From NCBI GenBank assembly GCA_902545405.1, contig CACCFT010000001.1, forward strand, positions 1 through 64,000: DNA of 64,000 nucleotides, written 5' to 3'. The notes below the pieces were generated by a model. The model worked only from the letters and a program-made list of their open reading frames with translations, searched no databases and was not told the DNA's origin. Made by a program: the position numbers and the translations under genes. This document shows, piece after piece, positions 31,628-42,836 of this stretch. The stretch comes from an uncultured Pelagibacteraceae bacterium. GTDB taxonomy: Bacteria; Pseudomonadota; Alphaproteobacteria; Pelagibacterales; Pelagibacteraceae. Positions within the stretch are counted from its first letter, which is position 1, and every line of letters begins with the position of its first letter.

Positions 31628-32286
31628 CTTCTTTTACCAAAAATACTTGAACCCACTCTAACGTAGGTTGAACCATTGTCTATCGCATTCAAGTAATCAG
31701 AAGACATTCCCATACTAAGTTCTTGCAACTGAAGCTTTTCGCATATCTTTTTCATTTCATTAAAGTAATCTGAGCTATCTTCATTAAAAGGTGGGATGCA
31801 CATTAAACCTAAAATATCTAAATCAAGTTCTTTGCAATATTCATAAAATTTATAAACGTCAGCTTTATTTATTCCTGACTTTTGATCTTCATCACCTATA
31901 TTTACTTGAATAAAAAGTTTTGTTCTCAAGTTATATTCTTTTTGTTGATATGATATTTTGTTTGCAAGTTTTTCACTGTCAAGAGAATGTATGTAATCAA
32001 ATAATTTTATAGCAACTTTTACTTTATTAGTTTGTAGCTTCCCTATTAGGTGGAGTTTAATGTTTTTATTTTTTTTTTTAATTTCTGTCCACTTTAGTTG
32101 CGCTTCTTGAACTTTGTTTTCACCATAATGAATATGACCGTGTTCAATCAATGGCATTATATTATTCATTTTGAATGTTTTTGATACAGCTATAATTTTA
32201 GGAATTTTATTTAATTTATGAATTTTTTGTAATTTACTCTTAACATTTTCTTCAATTTTAAGTAAATTTTTGACATTAATATGCAT
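31624..32286 (-). CDS. YggS-family PLP homeostasis protein
   Basis: KIIAVSKTF, HYGENKVQEA, HLIGKLQTNKV, SMGMSSDYLNAIDNGSTYVRVGSSIFG. Confidence 0.95.
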   Translation of the reverse strand: MHINVKNLLKIEENVKSKLQKIHKLNKIPKIIAVSKTFKMNNIMPLIEHGHIHYGENKVQEAQLKWTEIKKKNKNIKLHLIGKLQTNKVKVAIKLFDYIHSLDSEKLANKISYQQKEYNLRTKLFIQVNIGDEDQKSGINKADVYKFYEYCKELDLDILGLMCIPPFNEDSSDYFNEMKKICEKLQLQELSMGMSSDYLNAIDNGSTYVRVGSSIFGKRS

Positions 32287-32844
32287 AATAATTTTCCTAA
32301 TAATTTTTATTTTATAAACAGTTTCAACAAAAATAATATTGATAATTTAGAAAACAATACAGGTGTTATTTATAGAAGTTATAAAAAGAATATAAATTTA
32401 AAAGACGTTATTGAGACAAAAAATTACTGTTTTCAAAGGAAAATTAAATTTTATTTATCAAATAACTTTAAATTAGCACTAAAATTAAATTTAAATGGAG
32501 CATATATACCGTCATTTAATAAAAACTTTAATCATTTAAATTATTCATTAAAAAAATCTTTTATAATTTTGGGATCAGCACATAATATCAAAGAAATACG
32601 CCACAAAGAAAGACAAAATGTTAGATTAATATTTATATCATCATTATTTAAAAAAAATAAAAATTACCTTGGCATATATAAATTTATGAATTTAAAGAAG
32701 TATAGTAAAAAAAAAATTATAGCTCTTGGGGGTATCTCTAAAGAAAATCTTAAGAAGGTAAAACTCTTGAACTGCGAAGGTTTTAGCTCTATTTCTTATT
32801 TTGAAACAAAAAAAAAGGCCCCAAAAAGGGGCCTTCTTTTATAA
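32281..32844 (+). CDS. Thiamine-phosphate synthase-like (ThiE/TenI family) protein
   Basis: Degenerate TIM-barrel sequence with GAYIPSFNKN, IILGSAHNIKEI, IIALGGISKENLKKVKLLNCEGFSSIS. Confidence 0.7.
   Translation: MHNNFPNNFYFINSFNKNNIDNLENNTGVIYRSYKKNINLKDVIETKNYCFQRKIKFYLSNNFKLALKLNLNGAYIPSFNKNFNHLNYSLKKSFIILGSAHNIKEIRHKERQNVRLIFISSLFKKNKNYLGIYKFMNLKKYSKKKIIALGGISKENLKKVKLLNCEGFSSISYFETKKKAPKRGLLL
32815..32834 (+). terminator. Intrinsic terminator shared by the convergent ThiE-like and porin genes
   Basis: AAGGCCCC-AAAA-AGGGGCCTT hairpin with A run on one side and T-rich stretch (ttcttttata) on the other; overlaps the last ThiE-like codons. Confidence 0.85.
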
Positions 32845-32858
32845 TATAAAGCAACTTA

Positions 32859-33800
32859 TTAGAAGCTGAATGAAATTCCAACTTCGTATGCTTCTCTGTC
32901 GTTAGTTGCAGTATTAGCAATGTTATCAACATTGTTAAACGCACCACTTATAGACATAGAACCCATAGTGTAAGAAACACCTACACCAGTCGCCTCTTGG
33001 TCATCACCAGTATTGTATTCGATCTCGTGAGTTCCAATTGAAACTGTTAGTTCATCACTTACTTGGTATGAAGCACCAAAACCAGTTGACTCTGTGTCAG
33101 CTGTTGCGTTTGCACTTCTATCATTCTCAGATAATTGTACACCAAGAGTTAAACCTTCGATTGCATATGTTGCAAACATAGTGTGTTCATCAGTTTTAGT
33201 ACCAGTTACTGCCTCTACTTCACCAGCAGCGTAACCAATTCTTAAACCTTCTACACCAGTATACTCAACTGCAAAGTCTGAGTAAGATACGTCAACACCA
33301 GCATCACTCGCGTTTACGTAGTGAAGGTTAAGTAATAGACCTGAATCGTGATTATAAGTGTAGTTCCAGCTGTTTTCTGCTGTAGCACCATTTATAATAT
33401 CAGCATCAGCACCAGTAACAACATCCCATGGCTCTTCATAAGCATTTGGAGTTACGTCGTCTCTTGCACTCAATGCACTAGATCCACCGTGACCAGCAAA
33501 TACTAATGTTCCTAGATCACCGAAGTCTAAACTGATTGAATGATCGTCAAAAGTATCTGTAGCAGCACCTTGACCATCTAACTCATATGATAAAGTTATA
33601 CCAATATCATTTACATCTCCTGAAGCAGAAAACGTAAGTGAGTCACCCATTGTAAAACCATTACCTGTAACGGCGTTCTCATCACCACCAGATAATGTAA
33701 TCGCAGCAGAACCAGAAACTGACATTTCAGCAGCATTCACAGCACCTGCAACTAGAGAACCAGCTAAAGCTGTTAACCCTATTTTTTTTAGATTGTTCAT
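32859..33800 (-). CDS. Outer-membrane porin
   Basis: Strong SD (aaggagtattaaatATG), signal peptide MNNLKKIGLTALAGSLVAGAVNAAE, alternating beta-barrel sequence ending VGISFSF. Confidence 0.9.
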   Translation of the reverse strand: MNNLKKIGLTALAGSLVAGAVNAAEMSVSGSAAITLSGGDENAVTGNGFTMGDSLTFSASGDVNDIGITLSYELDGQGAATDTFDDHSISLDFGDLGTLVFAGHGGSSALSARDDVTPNAYEEPWDVVTGADADIINGATAENSWNYTYNHDSGLLLNLHYVNASDAGVDVSYSDFAVEYTGVEGLRIGYAAGEVEAVTGTKTDEHTMFATYAIEGLTLGVQLSENDRSANATADTESTGFGASYQVSDELTVSIGTHEIEYNTGDDQEATGVGVSYTMGSMSISGAFNNVDNIANTATNDREAYEVGISFSF

Positions 33801-33996
33801 ATTTAATACTCCTTCGTATTGTGTTAATATTAATATTAAACAGTGTGTTATTAACAAAAAACTTAATAAAATCGTATTTTTTTGAATATTATTTGTGATT
33901 TTTAGTAGATGTGTTGCAAATTTGCATCATAAAAAAGTCTCGTAAAATATACAATTTTTAATTTATTTGTATTAAATAAAGCAAATTTTAAAAATT

Positions 33997-34554
33997 ATGA
34001 TCTATCAAAACATTTTCAAGCATTTATTAATCGTTATTTCTTGCGCATTGATTCTTTCTTCCTGTGAGAACTCAGGTGATGCAAGGAAAATTCCCCCAAA
34101 TGCTAAAGACAGGGTTAAAAAAAATATCGAAGAAGGTAGAGGATTTAGACTGGGCTCTCTTGGAGGTAATAAAAAAGTAGGAGATTTTGATTTTGCAAGT
34201 TCTAATGAATTATGGAGGGCATCATTAGATAGTTTAGATTTCATGCCTTTGGCTTTAGCTAACTACAGCGGAGGAATACTCGTTACAGATTGGTATAATG
34301 ACGGTAGCTCAGAAAATGAGTCAGTAAAAATTTCGGTTAGATTTTTAAGCAATGAAATTAGATCTGATTCATTAGCGATTAAGGTATTTTACAAAAAATG
34401 TTCAATAAATGAAAATTGTGTAGTAACAGATAGATCTGATAGTCTATCTATGCAATTATCAAAAAAGATCTTAACAAAAGCAGCTTTATACAAAGAAGAA
34501 AATAAGTCAAAAAAAAAAAGAAAATATATTAATTCTCAATTAGAGAATGATTAA
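33997..34554 (+). CDS. DUF3576-like lipoprotein
   Basis: Lipobox LILSSC; SNELWRASLDSLDFMPLALANYSGGILVTDWY. Confidence 0.85.
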   Translation: MIYQNIFKHLLIVISCALILSSCENSGDARKIPPNAKDRVKKNIEEGRGFRLGSLGGNKKVGDFDFASSNELWRASLDSLDFMPLALANYSGGILVTDWYNDGSSENESVKISVRFLSNEIRSDSLAIKVFYKKCSINENCVVTDRSDSLSMQLSKKILTKAALYKEENKSKKKRKYINSQLEND

Positions 34555-34569
34555 TCTTCAATAAATAGA

Positions 34570-37113
34570 GTGGAAAGATATAATTTTAAAACTATCGAAG
34601 AAAAATGGCAAAAAATTTGGAATGATAAAAACAAATTCCAATCACAAATAGATAAAAATAAAAAAAAATTTTATTGCCTAGAAATGTTTCCTTATCCTTC
34701 AGGAAAAATTCACATGGGACATGTAAGAAACTATACAATTGGAGATGTCCTATCTAGATACAAAGATTTAAAAGGTTTTAATGTCCTACATCCAATGGGA
34801 TGGGATGCGTTTGGAATGCCAGCCGAAAATGCAGCTCGAGATAATAATTTAGATCCTAAAGATTGGACAAATAAAAATATTAATACAATGAAAAAACAAT
34901 TAAAAAGACTTGGACTATCTATAGATTGGAACAGAGAAATATCTACATGCTCAGAGGAATATTATAAACATCAACAGACATTTTTTTTAGAATTATTTGA
35001 AAAAAAATTAGTTTATAGAAAAGAAAATTACGTCAACTGGGATCCTGTTGATCAAACTGTTTTAGCAAATGAGCAAGTTATTGATGGAAAGGGTTGGAGA
35101 TCTGGTGCGGTTGTTGAGAGAAAAAAGCTAAATCAATGGTTTTTTAAAATATCAAAATTTTCACAGGATTTACTTGATGGTCTTGACGATCTTGGGAGTT
35201 GGCCAAACAAAGTTAAAACGATGCAAAAAAATTGGATCGGAAAATCATTTGGTTGTGAAATAAACTTTAAAACTAAAGGAGATTTGCCCGTCAATGAAGT
35301 AAAATGTTTCACAACTAGACCTGACACACTTTTTGGTTTTTCATTTTTGGCATTGTCAGTTGATCACCCTATTTCAGATTATTATAGAGAGAATAATGAC
35401 TTTATAAAATTCAAGGAAGAATGCTCTAAAACTGGTACAACTGAGGAGGCTATAGCAGTTGGAGAAAAAATTGGATTCAAAACAAATCTAAGAGCAATTA
35501 ATCCGCTGAAACCAGAAGAGGACGTTCCGGTTTACTTCGCAAATTTCGTACTAATGGATTATGGATTTGGGGCAGTTTTTGGATGTCCTGCACACGATCA
35601 AAGAGATTTTGATTTTGCAAAGAAATACAAATTAGATATCAAGACTGTTGTTAAGCCATTTGATAAAGATGATAATTTTAAAGTTGATAATGAGGCTTAT
35701 TCGGGACCTGGTATTTTGATTAATTCAGAAGAATTAAACGGTCTTGAGGCACCAGAAAAATCTGTAAAAGAAACTATTAAAATTTTGGAAGATAAAAATT
35801 TAGGAAAAGAGCAAGTCAATTATAGACTTAAAGATTGGGGAGTGTCCCGTCAAAGATATTGGGGCTGCCCAATACCAATTGCTTATGATAAAAATAAAAA
35901 TGCTTATCCAATTCCTAAATCAATGTTGCCAGTAAAACTCCCTGAGAATATTAACTTAAATGTTAAGGGTAATCCATTAGATAGTCAAAAAGAATGGAAA
36001 GAAGTTACAATAAACGGAAAAAAATTAACTCGTGAAACCGATACTTTAGATACTTTCGTTTGTTCATCTTGGTATTATTTAAGATTTTGTTCTCCTAGAG
36101 AGGAAAATTATGGTTATAATGGAAAAGAAATAGATTACTGGATGCCTGTTGACCAATATATAGGAGGGGTTGAACATGCTATACTTCATTTGCTTTATTC
36201 TAGGTTTTTCATGAGAGCTCTAAATTATGAAAATAACAATTTTAAAATAAAAGAACCCTTTGAAAATTTATTCACCCAAGGCATGGTTTGTCATGAGACC
36301 TATAAAGATAAAGATGATAATTGGCTAAGTCCAGATGAAATTAGGAAAATTAATAATAAAGTTGTAAAAAAAAGTAATCCAGATGAATTGGTAAAGGTTG
36401 GTCCATCTGAGTCAATGTCAAAATCAAAAAAAAACGTTATTGACCCAGAATTTATTATAGAAAATTATGGAGCAGATGCTGTCAGATTATTTATATTATC
36501 TGATAGCCCACCTGAGAAAGATGTGCAGTGGTCAGAGCAAGGGATGGTATCTTCTTATAAATTTATTCAAAAACTTTGGATTCTTCATCAAGAAGTAAAA
36601 AAGAAAATAAACACTGAGCAAAAAGAAAATAATGATAAGGATCTGGATAATTTTACTAATGAGCTTGTCGCAAAAATAACAAATAATCTAGAAAAGTTTC
36701 ACTATAATGTGATTGTAGCTAACATGTACGAAACATATAACTTCTTAGTAGGTTATTTGAAAAAAATAAAGAATTTAAAAAATTTAGAAACCAATTATAA
36801 AAAAATGCTTATTTGTTTTACTCCAGTCATTCCTCACTTCACGAACGAATGCCTAAAGGATTTAAATACAGATCAACAAATTGTTTGGCCTGAATATGAC
36901 AAAGCTATGCTTGAAAAAGACGATTTGAGTTTTGTAATTCAAATAAATGGTAAAAAAAGGTCAATTTTAAAGGTTAAAAAGGATATTCTTGAGAGAGAGC
37001 TATTAGAAATCGTAAAAAAAGATAAAAATACTGAAAAGTATTTAAAGAATATGGAAATAAAAAAAATTATCTTTGTTAAAAACAGATTAATGAATATTTT
37101 AATAAATGAATAA
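34570..37113 (+). CDS. leuS: Leucyl-tRNA synthetase (GTG start)
   Basis: [20 protein letters not shown], editing domain, [12 protein letters not shown]. Confidence 0.98.
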   Translation: MERYNFKTIEEKWQKIWNDKNKFQSQIDKNKKKFYCLEMFPYPSGKIHMGHVRNYTIGDVLSRYKDLKGFNVLHPMGWDAFGMPAENAARDNNLDPKDWTNKNINTMKKQLKRLGLSIDWNREISTCSEEYYKHQQTFFLELFEKKLVYRKENYVNWDPVDQTVLANEQVIDGKGWRSGAVVERKKLNQWFFKISKFSQDLLDGLDDLGSWPNKVKTMQKNWIGKSFGCEINFKTKGDLPVNEVKCFTTRPDTLFGFSFLALSVDHPISDYYRENNDFIKFKEECSKTGTTEEAIAVGEKIGFKTNLRAINPLKPEEDVPVYFANFVLMDYGFGAVFGCPAHDQRDFDFAKKYKLDIKTVVKPFDKDDNFKVDNEAYSGPGILINSEELNGLEAPEKSVKETIKILEDKNLGKEQVNYRLKDWGVSRQRYWGCPIPIAYDKNKNAYPIPKSMLPVKLPENINLNVKGNPLDSQKEWKEVTINGKKLTRETDTLDTFVCSSWYYLRFCSPREENYGYNGKEIDYWMPVDQYIGGVEHAILHLLYSRFFMRALNYENNNFKIKEPFENLFTQGMVCHETYKDKDDNWLSPDEIRKINNKVVKKSNPDELVKVGPSESMSKSKKNVIDPEFIIENYGADAVRLFILSDSPPEKDVQWSEQGMVSSYKFIQKLWILHQEVKKKINTEQKENNDKDLDNFTNELVAKITNNLEKFHYNVIVANMYETYNFLVGYLKKIKNLKNLETNYKKMLICFTPVIPHFTNECLKDLNTDQQIVWPEYDKAMLEKDDLSFVIQINGKKRSILKVKKDILERELLEIVKKDKNTEKYLKNMEIKKIIFVKNRLMNILINE

Positions 37114-37555
37114 AGTATTTTTAATAATTTTCTGTTTTTTTTTTATGTATTCATGCTCGTACGAACCAATTTTAACAAATAAAAAATATAATTTTCAATT
37201 CGAGAATATAAGACATTCTGGAGAAGAGAATATTAATGGGATTATAAAAAATAATTTATACCAAAGGAGTGCCGGTATAAAAAAATATGAAATAATTTTT
37301 GATACTGAAAAAAAGAGGGAAATCTTATCGTCAAACGAAAAAGGAGATCCAACAATATTTAGATTAAACATTAATTTAAATTACATAGTAAATTTTGATG
37401 GTGTAGAAGTATTAAAAAATTCTATAAAGAAAGAAATTACATACAACAATATTGATGATAAGTTTGAGCTATTCAAATATGAAGAAAATATTTTAGAAAG
37501 TCTTGCAGACAACCTAACTGATGATATATTAATTTCGATCGTCTCACTAAATTAA
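37106..37555 (+). CDS. lptE: LPS-assembly lipoprotein LptE-like
   Basis: Lipobox [11 protein letters not shown]; position between leuS and holA. Confidence 0.82.
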   Translation: MNKVFLIIFCFFFMYSCSYEPILTNKKYNFQFENIRHSGEENINGIIKNNLYQRSAGIKKYEIIFDTEKKREILSSNEKGDPTIFRLNINLNYIVNFDGVEVLKNSIKKEITYNNIDDKFELFKYEENILESLADNLTDDILISIVSLN

Positions 37556-38529
37556 TGATTGTCAAATCTTATGAGTTAGGGAAATTTGACTTTACGAATT
37601 TTGATTTTTTTTTAATTTATGGGAAAAATGAAGGTCATCAAAATGAGATAATTAATAATAATTTAAACTCTAATTTCAAAGGTTTGATGTCAAAGTATGA
37701 GGAAAACGAATTTGTTAAAAATTTTGAGACAATAAGTAGTGAAATAAGAAATAGATCTCTATTCGACGAAAATAAGACTATTATTATTTCTCGGGTAACT
37801 GAAAAAATTTTAAAATTTATCGAAAAACTTATTGAAATAAAAATTAAGGATACAAAAATTATTTTGAAATGTGGTATTCTTGAAAAAAAATCAAAAATCA
37901 GAAATCTTTTTGAAAAAAAAAAGAATCTTATAATTATTCCCGTATATGAAGATGATGATAAAACTTTATCAACTATAGCTTTCAATTTTTTAAGAAAAAA
38001 TAACATTAAGCTCTCAGGTGAATCTGTTAGTTTAATAATCGATAGATCAAACGGAAGTAGAGAAAATCTTAATACAGAATTAACTAAAATATTAAATTAC
38101 TCTTATTCAGATAAATCATTAGACTACGAAAAAGTTAAAAAATTGACAAATTTATCAGAAAATTATGGAGCTAACGAACTAGCAGATAATTACCTTGCTA
38201 AAAATAAAAAAAATATATCTAAGATTTTAAATGAAAATAGTTATTCTGATGAAGATTGCATTTTAATACTAAGAACAATACTAAATAAATCGAAGAGATT
38301 ATTGGATATTTTAGAAAGATATGAAAAAATAGCAAATCTTGATGAAGTAATTTCTACAACAAAACCACCTATATTTTGGAAAGATAAAGAGATAGTAAAA
38401 AATCAAGTAAATATGTGGGAAATAGATGATTTAAGAGAAAATATTTATAAAATTAATCAAGTTGAAACTACAATAAAAAGTAATTCAAAAAATTCATTAA
38501 ATCTTGTTTCAGATTTTATCGCTAACTAG
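37555..38529 (+). CDS. holA: DNA polymerase III subunit delta
   Basis: Typical delta-subunit layout (FFLIYGKNEG...; C-terminal helical domain); leuS-lptE-holA order. Confidence 0.88.
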   Translation: MIVKSYELGKFDFTNFDFFLIYGKNEGHQNEIINNNLNSNFKGLMSKYEENEFVKNFETISSEIRNRSLFDENKTIIISRVTEKILKFIEKLIEIKIKDTKIILKCGILEKKSKIRNLFEKKKNLIIIPVYEDDDKTLSTIAFNFLRKNNIKLSGESVSLIIDRSNGSRENLNTELTKILNYSYSDKSLDYEKVKKLTNLSENYGANELADNYLAKNKKNISKILNENSYSDEDCILILRTILNKSKRLLDILERYEKIANLDEVISTTKPPIFWKDKEIVKNQVNMWEIDDLRENIYKINQVETTIKSNSKNSLNLVSDFIAN

Positions 38530-39377
38530 TAATTATTTTTTATAATATTAATTAATCTATCTAATTGGTCATTATCTTTGTATTCAATTGACAAAGTTCC
38601 AGAGTTATTTTTCTTACCGTTTAGAATTACTCTCATTCCTATTTGTGTGGATAATTCGTTCTCAACTGCAATAATATTACTATCTTTTGATTTATATAAT
38701 TTTTTTGAACCATTTTTTATCAATCTTACTAAATTTTCGACTTGTCTAACTGACAGCTTTTTCCTCACTATCTTTTCACCAAGAAGTAAAGCATTATCTA
38801 AACCAATTAATATTTTTGCGTGCCCTTGAGAAATTTTATTGTTTCTTATCATTTCAATTAATTTTTCTGGAAGGGAAAGTAAACGAATACAATTAGAGAT
38901 ATGTGATCTACTTTTACCTATAAATTTAGATACTTTCTCATGATCGTAACCAAAATTTTCAATCAAATTTTTATAGCTTTCTGCTTCTTCAATTGCATTT
39001 AAATCTTTTCTTTGTACATTTTCAATAATTGCTAATTCTAGGGATTTCAAATTATCAGCTTCAATTATAATAACTGGCACTTCATGAAAACCCGCAGCTT
39101 GTGCAGCTTGCCATCTTCTTTCTCCAGCAATTAATTCAAATTTGTTATCTTGATCCTCTGATCTCCTTACTATTAATGGTTGAATTATGCCTCTCTCTTT
39201 TATTGATTCAGTAAGCTCATTTAAAGCTTCTTTTTCAAAAAATTTTCTTGGCTGATTTCTGTTTGGAATTATAGAACTTATAGAAATTTTATCGTTAGTC
39301 TGTTTTATACCACCATCACCTATTAAAGATGAAAGTCCTCTACCTAATCCCTTTTTGCTTTTAAATGGATTTATCAC
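38526..39377 (-). CDS. parB: Chromosome partitioning protein ParB
   Basis: GLGRGLSSLIGD, IPNRNQPRKFF, LIAGERRWQAAQAAG, VQRKDLNAIEEA. Confidence 0.98.
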   Translation of the reverse strand: MINPFKSKKGLGRGLSSLIGDGGIKQTNDKISISSIIPNRNQPRKFFEKEALNELTESIKERGIIQPLIVRRSEDQDNKFELIAGERRWQAAQAAGFHEVPVIIIEADNLKSLELAIIENVQRKDLNAIEEAESYKNLIENFGYDHEKVSKFIGKSRSHISNCIRLLSLPEKLIEMIRNNKISQGHAKILIGLDNALLLGEKIVRKKLSVRQVENLVRLIKNGSKKLYKSKDSNIIAVENELSTQIGMRVILNGKKNNSGTLSIEYKDNDQLDRLINIIKNNY

Positions 39378-40174
39378 GCTGCACTCTCAACTGGTTTGTC
39401 TTGTTCTAAAAATTCTTCTGTAAATTTGAAATAAGCTTTACTTCCTGGACAAATTTTATCATATATTAGAACCGGCATACCGTGAGATGGCGCCTCTGAT
39501 AGTCTAACATTTCTAGGTACAACAGTTGAATAAACTTTTTCTTTAAAATAATTTCTTGCCTCTATTTCGACTTGCCCTGATAATTTATTTCTTTTATCAT
39601 ACATTGTTAGAATAATTCCTCTTATCTCTAAAGAAGGATTCAAATTTGATTTTATTCTTTCAATTGTTTTCATTAATTGTGTAAGACCTTCTAAGGCAAA
39701 AAATTCTGTCTGAAGAGGCACCACTAACGCATCAGAAGCAACTAGAGCCATAATTGTGAGAAGGCTTAAGGATGGGGGACAGTCAATCAAGATGTAATCA
39801 TATAGAGCTCCAGAATCATTTAAAATAGAGGCTAATTCGTCCTTTAGTTTAAAGGCCCTGCGATTATCTCCAGCTGTTTCTACCTCAATACCTGATAAGT
39901 CCACATTCGAAGCTATTAAATTAAGATTTACAAAATCAGTTGTCTGTATGACTTCTGAAATTTTTTTATTACCATTAAGAACACTGTAAATAGTTTTATC
40001 CAAACTTGTATCATTTGATAATCCTAATCCAGTCGTAGCATTACCTTGGGGATCAAGGTCAATTACCAAAATTTTTTTTCCTTTCATTGATAATCCTGCT
40101 GCTAGATTGATGACAGTAGTTGTCTTTCCTACTCCTCCTTTCTGATTTATTACTGAAATAATTTTTTTATCCAT
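39374..40174 (-). CDS. parA: Chromosome partitioning ATPase ParA
   Basis: NQKGGVGKTTTVINLAAGL, DLDPQGNATTGLG. Confidence 0.98.
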   Translation of the reverse strand: MDKKIISVINQKGGVGKTTTVINLAAGLSMKGKKILVIDLDPQGNATTGLGLSNDTSLDKTIYSVLNGNKKISEVIQTTDFVNLNLIASNVDLSGIEVETAGDNRRAFKLKDELASILNDSGALYDYILIDCPPSLSLLTIMALVASDALVVPLQTEFFALEGLTQLMKTIERIKSNLNPSLEIRGIILTMYDKRNKLSGQVEIEARNYFKEKVYSTVVPRNVRLSEAPSHGMPVLIYDKICPGSKAYFKFTEEFLEQDKPVESAA

Positions 40175-40251
40175 TAATTTTATTTATTGTTATCAATTTT
40201 TAATATCCTCTTCAGTCAAATTTACATTTTTATTAATTAAAATTTTTTTTA

Positions 40252-40893
40252 TTAATTTTTTTTTCTCAAATTAGAAATTTTTACCACCATGGACTCATTG
40301 CTTGTTAAACTTTTTTTCTGCTCATAATCAAATTTCCAAAGCTTAAGTGAGTCATCTAAAACTTTTTTTCCACTTTTGCCTAAAAATAATATTATGTACT
40401 TAAAATTTTTAAAATTATTTTGTGATATTTGAAAAATTATTGGTAAAGGTTTAAAAGCTCTAGAAATAATGACATCAGTAATTAAATTTTCTTCATTAAA
40501 AATATTTTTCCTGTGTATTTCTGCGTTTAAATTAAATTTTTTTACCATCTCCTTTAAGAAAATACTCTTATGATAGCTTTTTTCATAAAAAATTAGCTTA
40601 AATCTAGGTTTTTTGGGTTTCATTAAAATGCCTAAAACTATACCAGGCAGACCAGCTCCAGATCCTAGATCCGTGCAAGTTTTAATATCTTTTTCATTAA
40701 TAAAATCAATAGTTTGTGCACTATCTTCTATATGTCTGTTTTTTATCGAATTTTCTGTATTTTTGCTTATTAAATTTATAGTATTATTTTTCTTTAATAT
40801 TGCTTTCGAAAAGTTTTCAAGCTCATTCAATGTTTCACGTGAAACATTTGAGGATCTAATTTTATCAATTTTTAAAATATTCGAATCAATCAA
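40252..40893 (-). CDS. rsmG: 16S rRNA (guanine527-N7)-methyltransferase RsmG
   Basis: [28 protein letters not shown]. Confidence 0.95.
   Translation of the reverse strand: MIDSNILKIDKIRSSNVSRETLNELENFSKAILKKNNTINLISKNTENSIKNRHIEDSAQTIDFINEKDIKTCTDLGSGAGLPGIVLGILMKPKKPRFKLIFYEKSYHKSIFLKEMVKKFNLNAEIHRKNIFNEENLITDVIISRAFKPLPIIFQISQNNFKNFKYIILFLGKSGKKVLDDSLKLWKFDYEQKKSLTSNESMVVKISNLRKKN
40831..40846. promoter_or_regulatory. parS centromere site (perfect 16-bp palindrome)
   Basis: TGTTTCACGTGAAACA, the classical ParB-binding consensus, inside rsmG (encodes VSRET). Confidence 0.95.
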
Positions 40894-42767
40894 TCTATGT
40901 ATTTAATAGACTTTCTTTTGACGTGAGACAACAAAATATATACTGCAGCAGGTGTAATTCCATCAATTCTAAGTGCTTGACCCATTGTTTTAGGCCTAAT
41001 TTTATTAAATTTTGATTTTACCTCATTTGATAATCCAGAAAAATCGTCATAATTTAAATTTTCTGGTATAATTAAATTCTCGTCTTTTTTAAAGGCTAAT
41101 ATATCAGCTTTTTGTTTCTTCAAGTAACCTTTATAGTGTGAATTTATCTCTAATTGCTCATCAATTTCACGTGAAAAAAACTTAATTTCAGGCCATATTT
41201 CCCTGATTTTACTCATTTTTACTAATTTTTGTCCTAATACTTGATTTGCACTTCTGCTTATACCATCTTTAGCGATATTAATTCCGTATTTAGCAACTTT
41301 GGACGGTGATATTTTTAATTTGTCCATTTTAGACTGGGTGATTAGTAGTTGGTTATATTTTTCTTTAAATATTAGCTCTCTATCTTTAAGAACAACTCCA
41401 ATATCTATGCCTTTATTTGTTAATCTTACATCAGCATTATCTGCTCGTAATGATAGTCTATATTCTGCTCTAGAGGTAAACATTCTATATGGTTCAGCAA
41501 CTCCTTTCGTAACTAAATCATCTATCATAACTCCAATGTATGCATCCGACCGATCCAATATAAATGGTTCTTTACCCTTTAAGGAAAGAGCAGCATTTAT
41601 ACCTGCAATCAATCCTTGAGCAGCAGCTTCCTCATATCCTGTAGTTCCATTTATCTGACCAGCAAGATATAAATTTTTTATTTTCTTTGTTTCTAGAGTT
41701 AAAAAAAGCTCTCTAGGATCAACAAAATCATATTCTATAGCATATCCTGGTCTTAAAATTTTTACGTTTTCTAAACCATTGATTTTACTACATATTTCTT
41801 GTTGTATGTCTGCCGGCAATGATGTGGAAATACCGTTTGGATAAATTGTTATATCATTTAGACCCTCAGGCTCTAAAAAAATTTGGTGCCTCTGCTTATC
41901 TGAAAATTTTTTTATTTTATCCTCAATAGATGGACAATACCTTGGACCTACTCCTTTAATATTTCCAGAATACATAGCACTCCGGTTTAAGTTTTTTGAT
42001 ATAATTTTGTGAACATTCTCATTCGTGTATGTCATCCTACATGAAATCTGTTTATTAAAATTTTTTTTGGTCAAAAAGGAAAAATAATATGGATCTTCGT
42101 CTGCAAGCTGTTCTTCTAAGTTTGCAAAATTTATCGTACGAGAGTCTAATCTAGGAGGAGTCCCAGTTTTTAATCTTCCTAATTTAAAATCATATTTTTG
42201 CAACTGCTCACTTAAACCTGTTGAGGGCTTTTCATTAAATCTACCAGCTGGTGTTTTTTCCTCACCTATATGTATAAGCCCGTTTAAAAAAGTTCCAGTT
42301 GTTAGAATTATTTTATTTGATTTAATTTCTTTTCCAGATTGTGTTATAAAACCTAATATATTATTTTTTATAAAATTGAACTTAATTACAGGATCAGAAA
42401 AAATGCTTAAATTACAGTAGTTTACAAGTTTTTCTTGCATAAATTTTTTATAAAGTGATCTGTCACTTTGAGTTCGTGGTCCTCTAACAGCAGGTCCTCT
42501 GCTTCTGTTCAACAATCTAAACTGAATACCGGATTTATCAGCTACCTCACCCATTAGGCCATCTAATGCATCTATTTCTCTTACAAGGTGTCCTTTTCCT
42601 AGACCTCCTATAGCTGGATTACATGACATCTCTCCTATTGTGCTAAATTTATGAGTAAATAATGCTGTATTAACTCCTAATCTAGCTGCTGCTGCTGCAG
42701 CCTCGCAACCGGCATGGCCACCTCCAATGACTACAACATCAAATGTTAACTGATTTTTCATATTCAT
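40890..42767 (-). CDS. mnmG: tRNA uridine 5-carboxymethylaminomethyl modification enzyme MnmG
   Basis: [42 protein letters not shown]. Confidence 0.98.
   Translation of the reverse strand: MNMKNQLTFDVVVIGGGHAGCEAAAAAARLGVNTALFTHKFSTIGEMSCNPAIGGLGKGHLVREIDALDGLMGEVADKSGIQFRLLNRSRGPAVRGPRTQSDRSLYKKFMQEKLVNYCNLSIFSDPVIKFNFIKNNILGFITQSGKEIKSNKIILTTGTFLNGLIHIGEEKTPAGRFNEKPSTGLSEQLQKYDFKLGRLKTGTPPRLDSRTINFANLEEQLADEDPYYFSFLTKKNFNKQISCRMTYTNENVHKIISKNLNRSAMYSGNIKGVGPRYCPSIEDKIKKFSDKQRHQIFLEPEGLNDITIYPNGISTSLPADIQQEICSKINGLENVKILRPGYAIEYDFVDPRELFLTLETKKIKNLYLAGQINGTTGYEEAAAQGLIAGINAALSLKGKEPFILDRSDAYIGVMIDDLVTKGVAEPYRMFTSRAEYRLSLRADNADVRLTNKGIDIGVVLKDRELIFKEKYNQLLITQSKMDKLKISPSKVAKYGINIAKDGISRSANQVLGQKLVKMSKIREIWPEIKFFSREIDEQLEINSHYKGYLKKQKADILAFKKDENLIIPENLNYDDFSGLSNEVKSKFNKIRPKTMGQALRIDGITPAAVYILLSHVKRKSIKYID
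41163..41178. promoter_or_regulatory. Probable second, imperfect parS site
   Basis: AATTTCACGTGAAAAA, 13/16 match to TGTTTCACGTGAAACA with intact TTTCACGTGAAA core, inside mnmG. Confidence 0.7.
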
Positions 42768-42836
42768 AATTTATTATTGATCTTAAATTTTACAAGGTTA
42801 CACTTAAACTTAATAAAAAACACCAAATACCAACGG

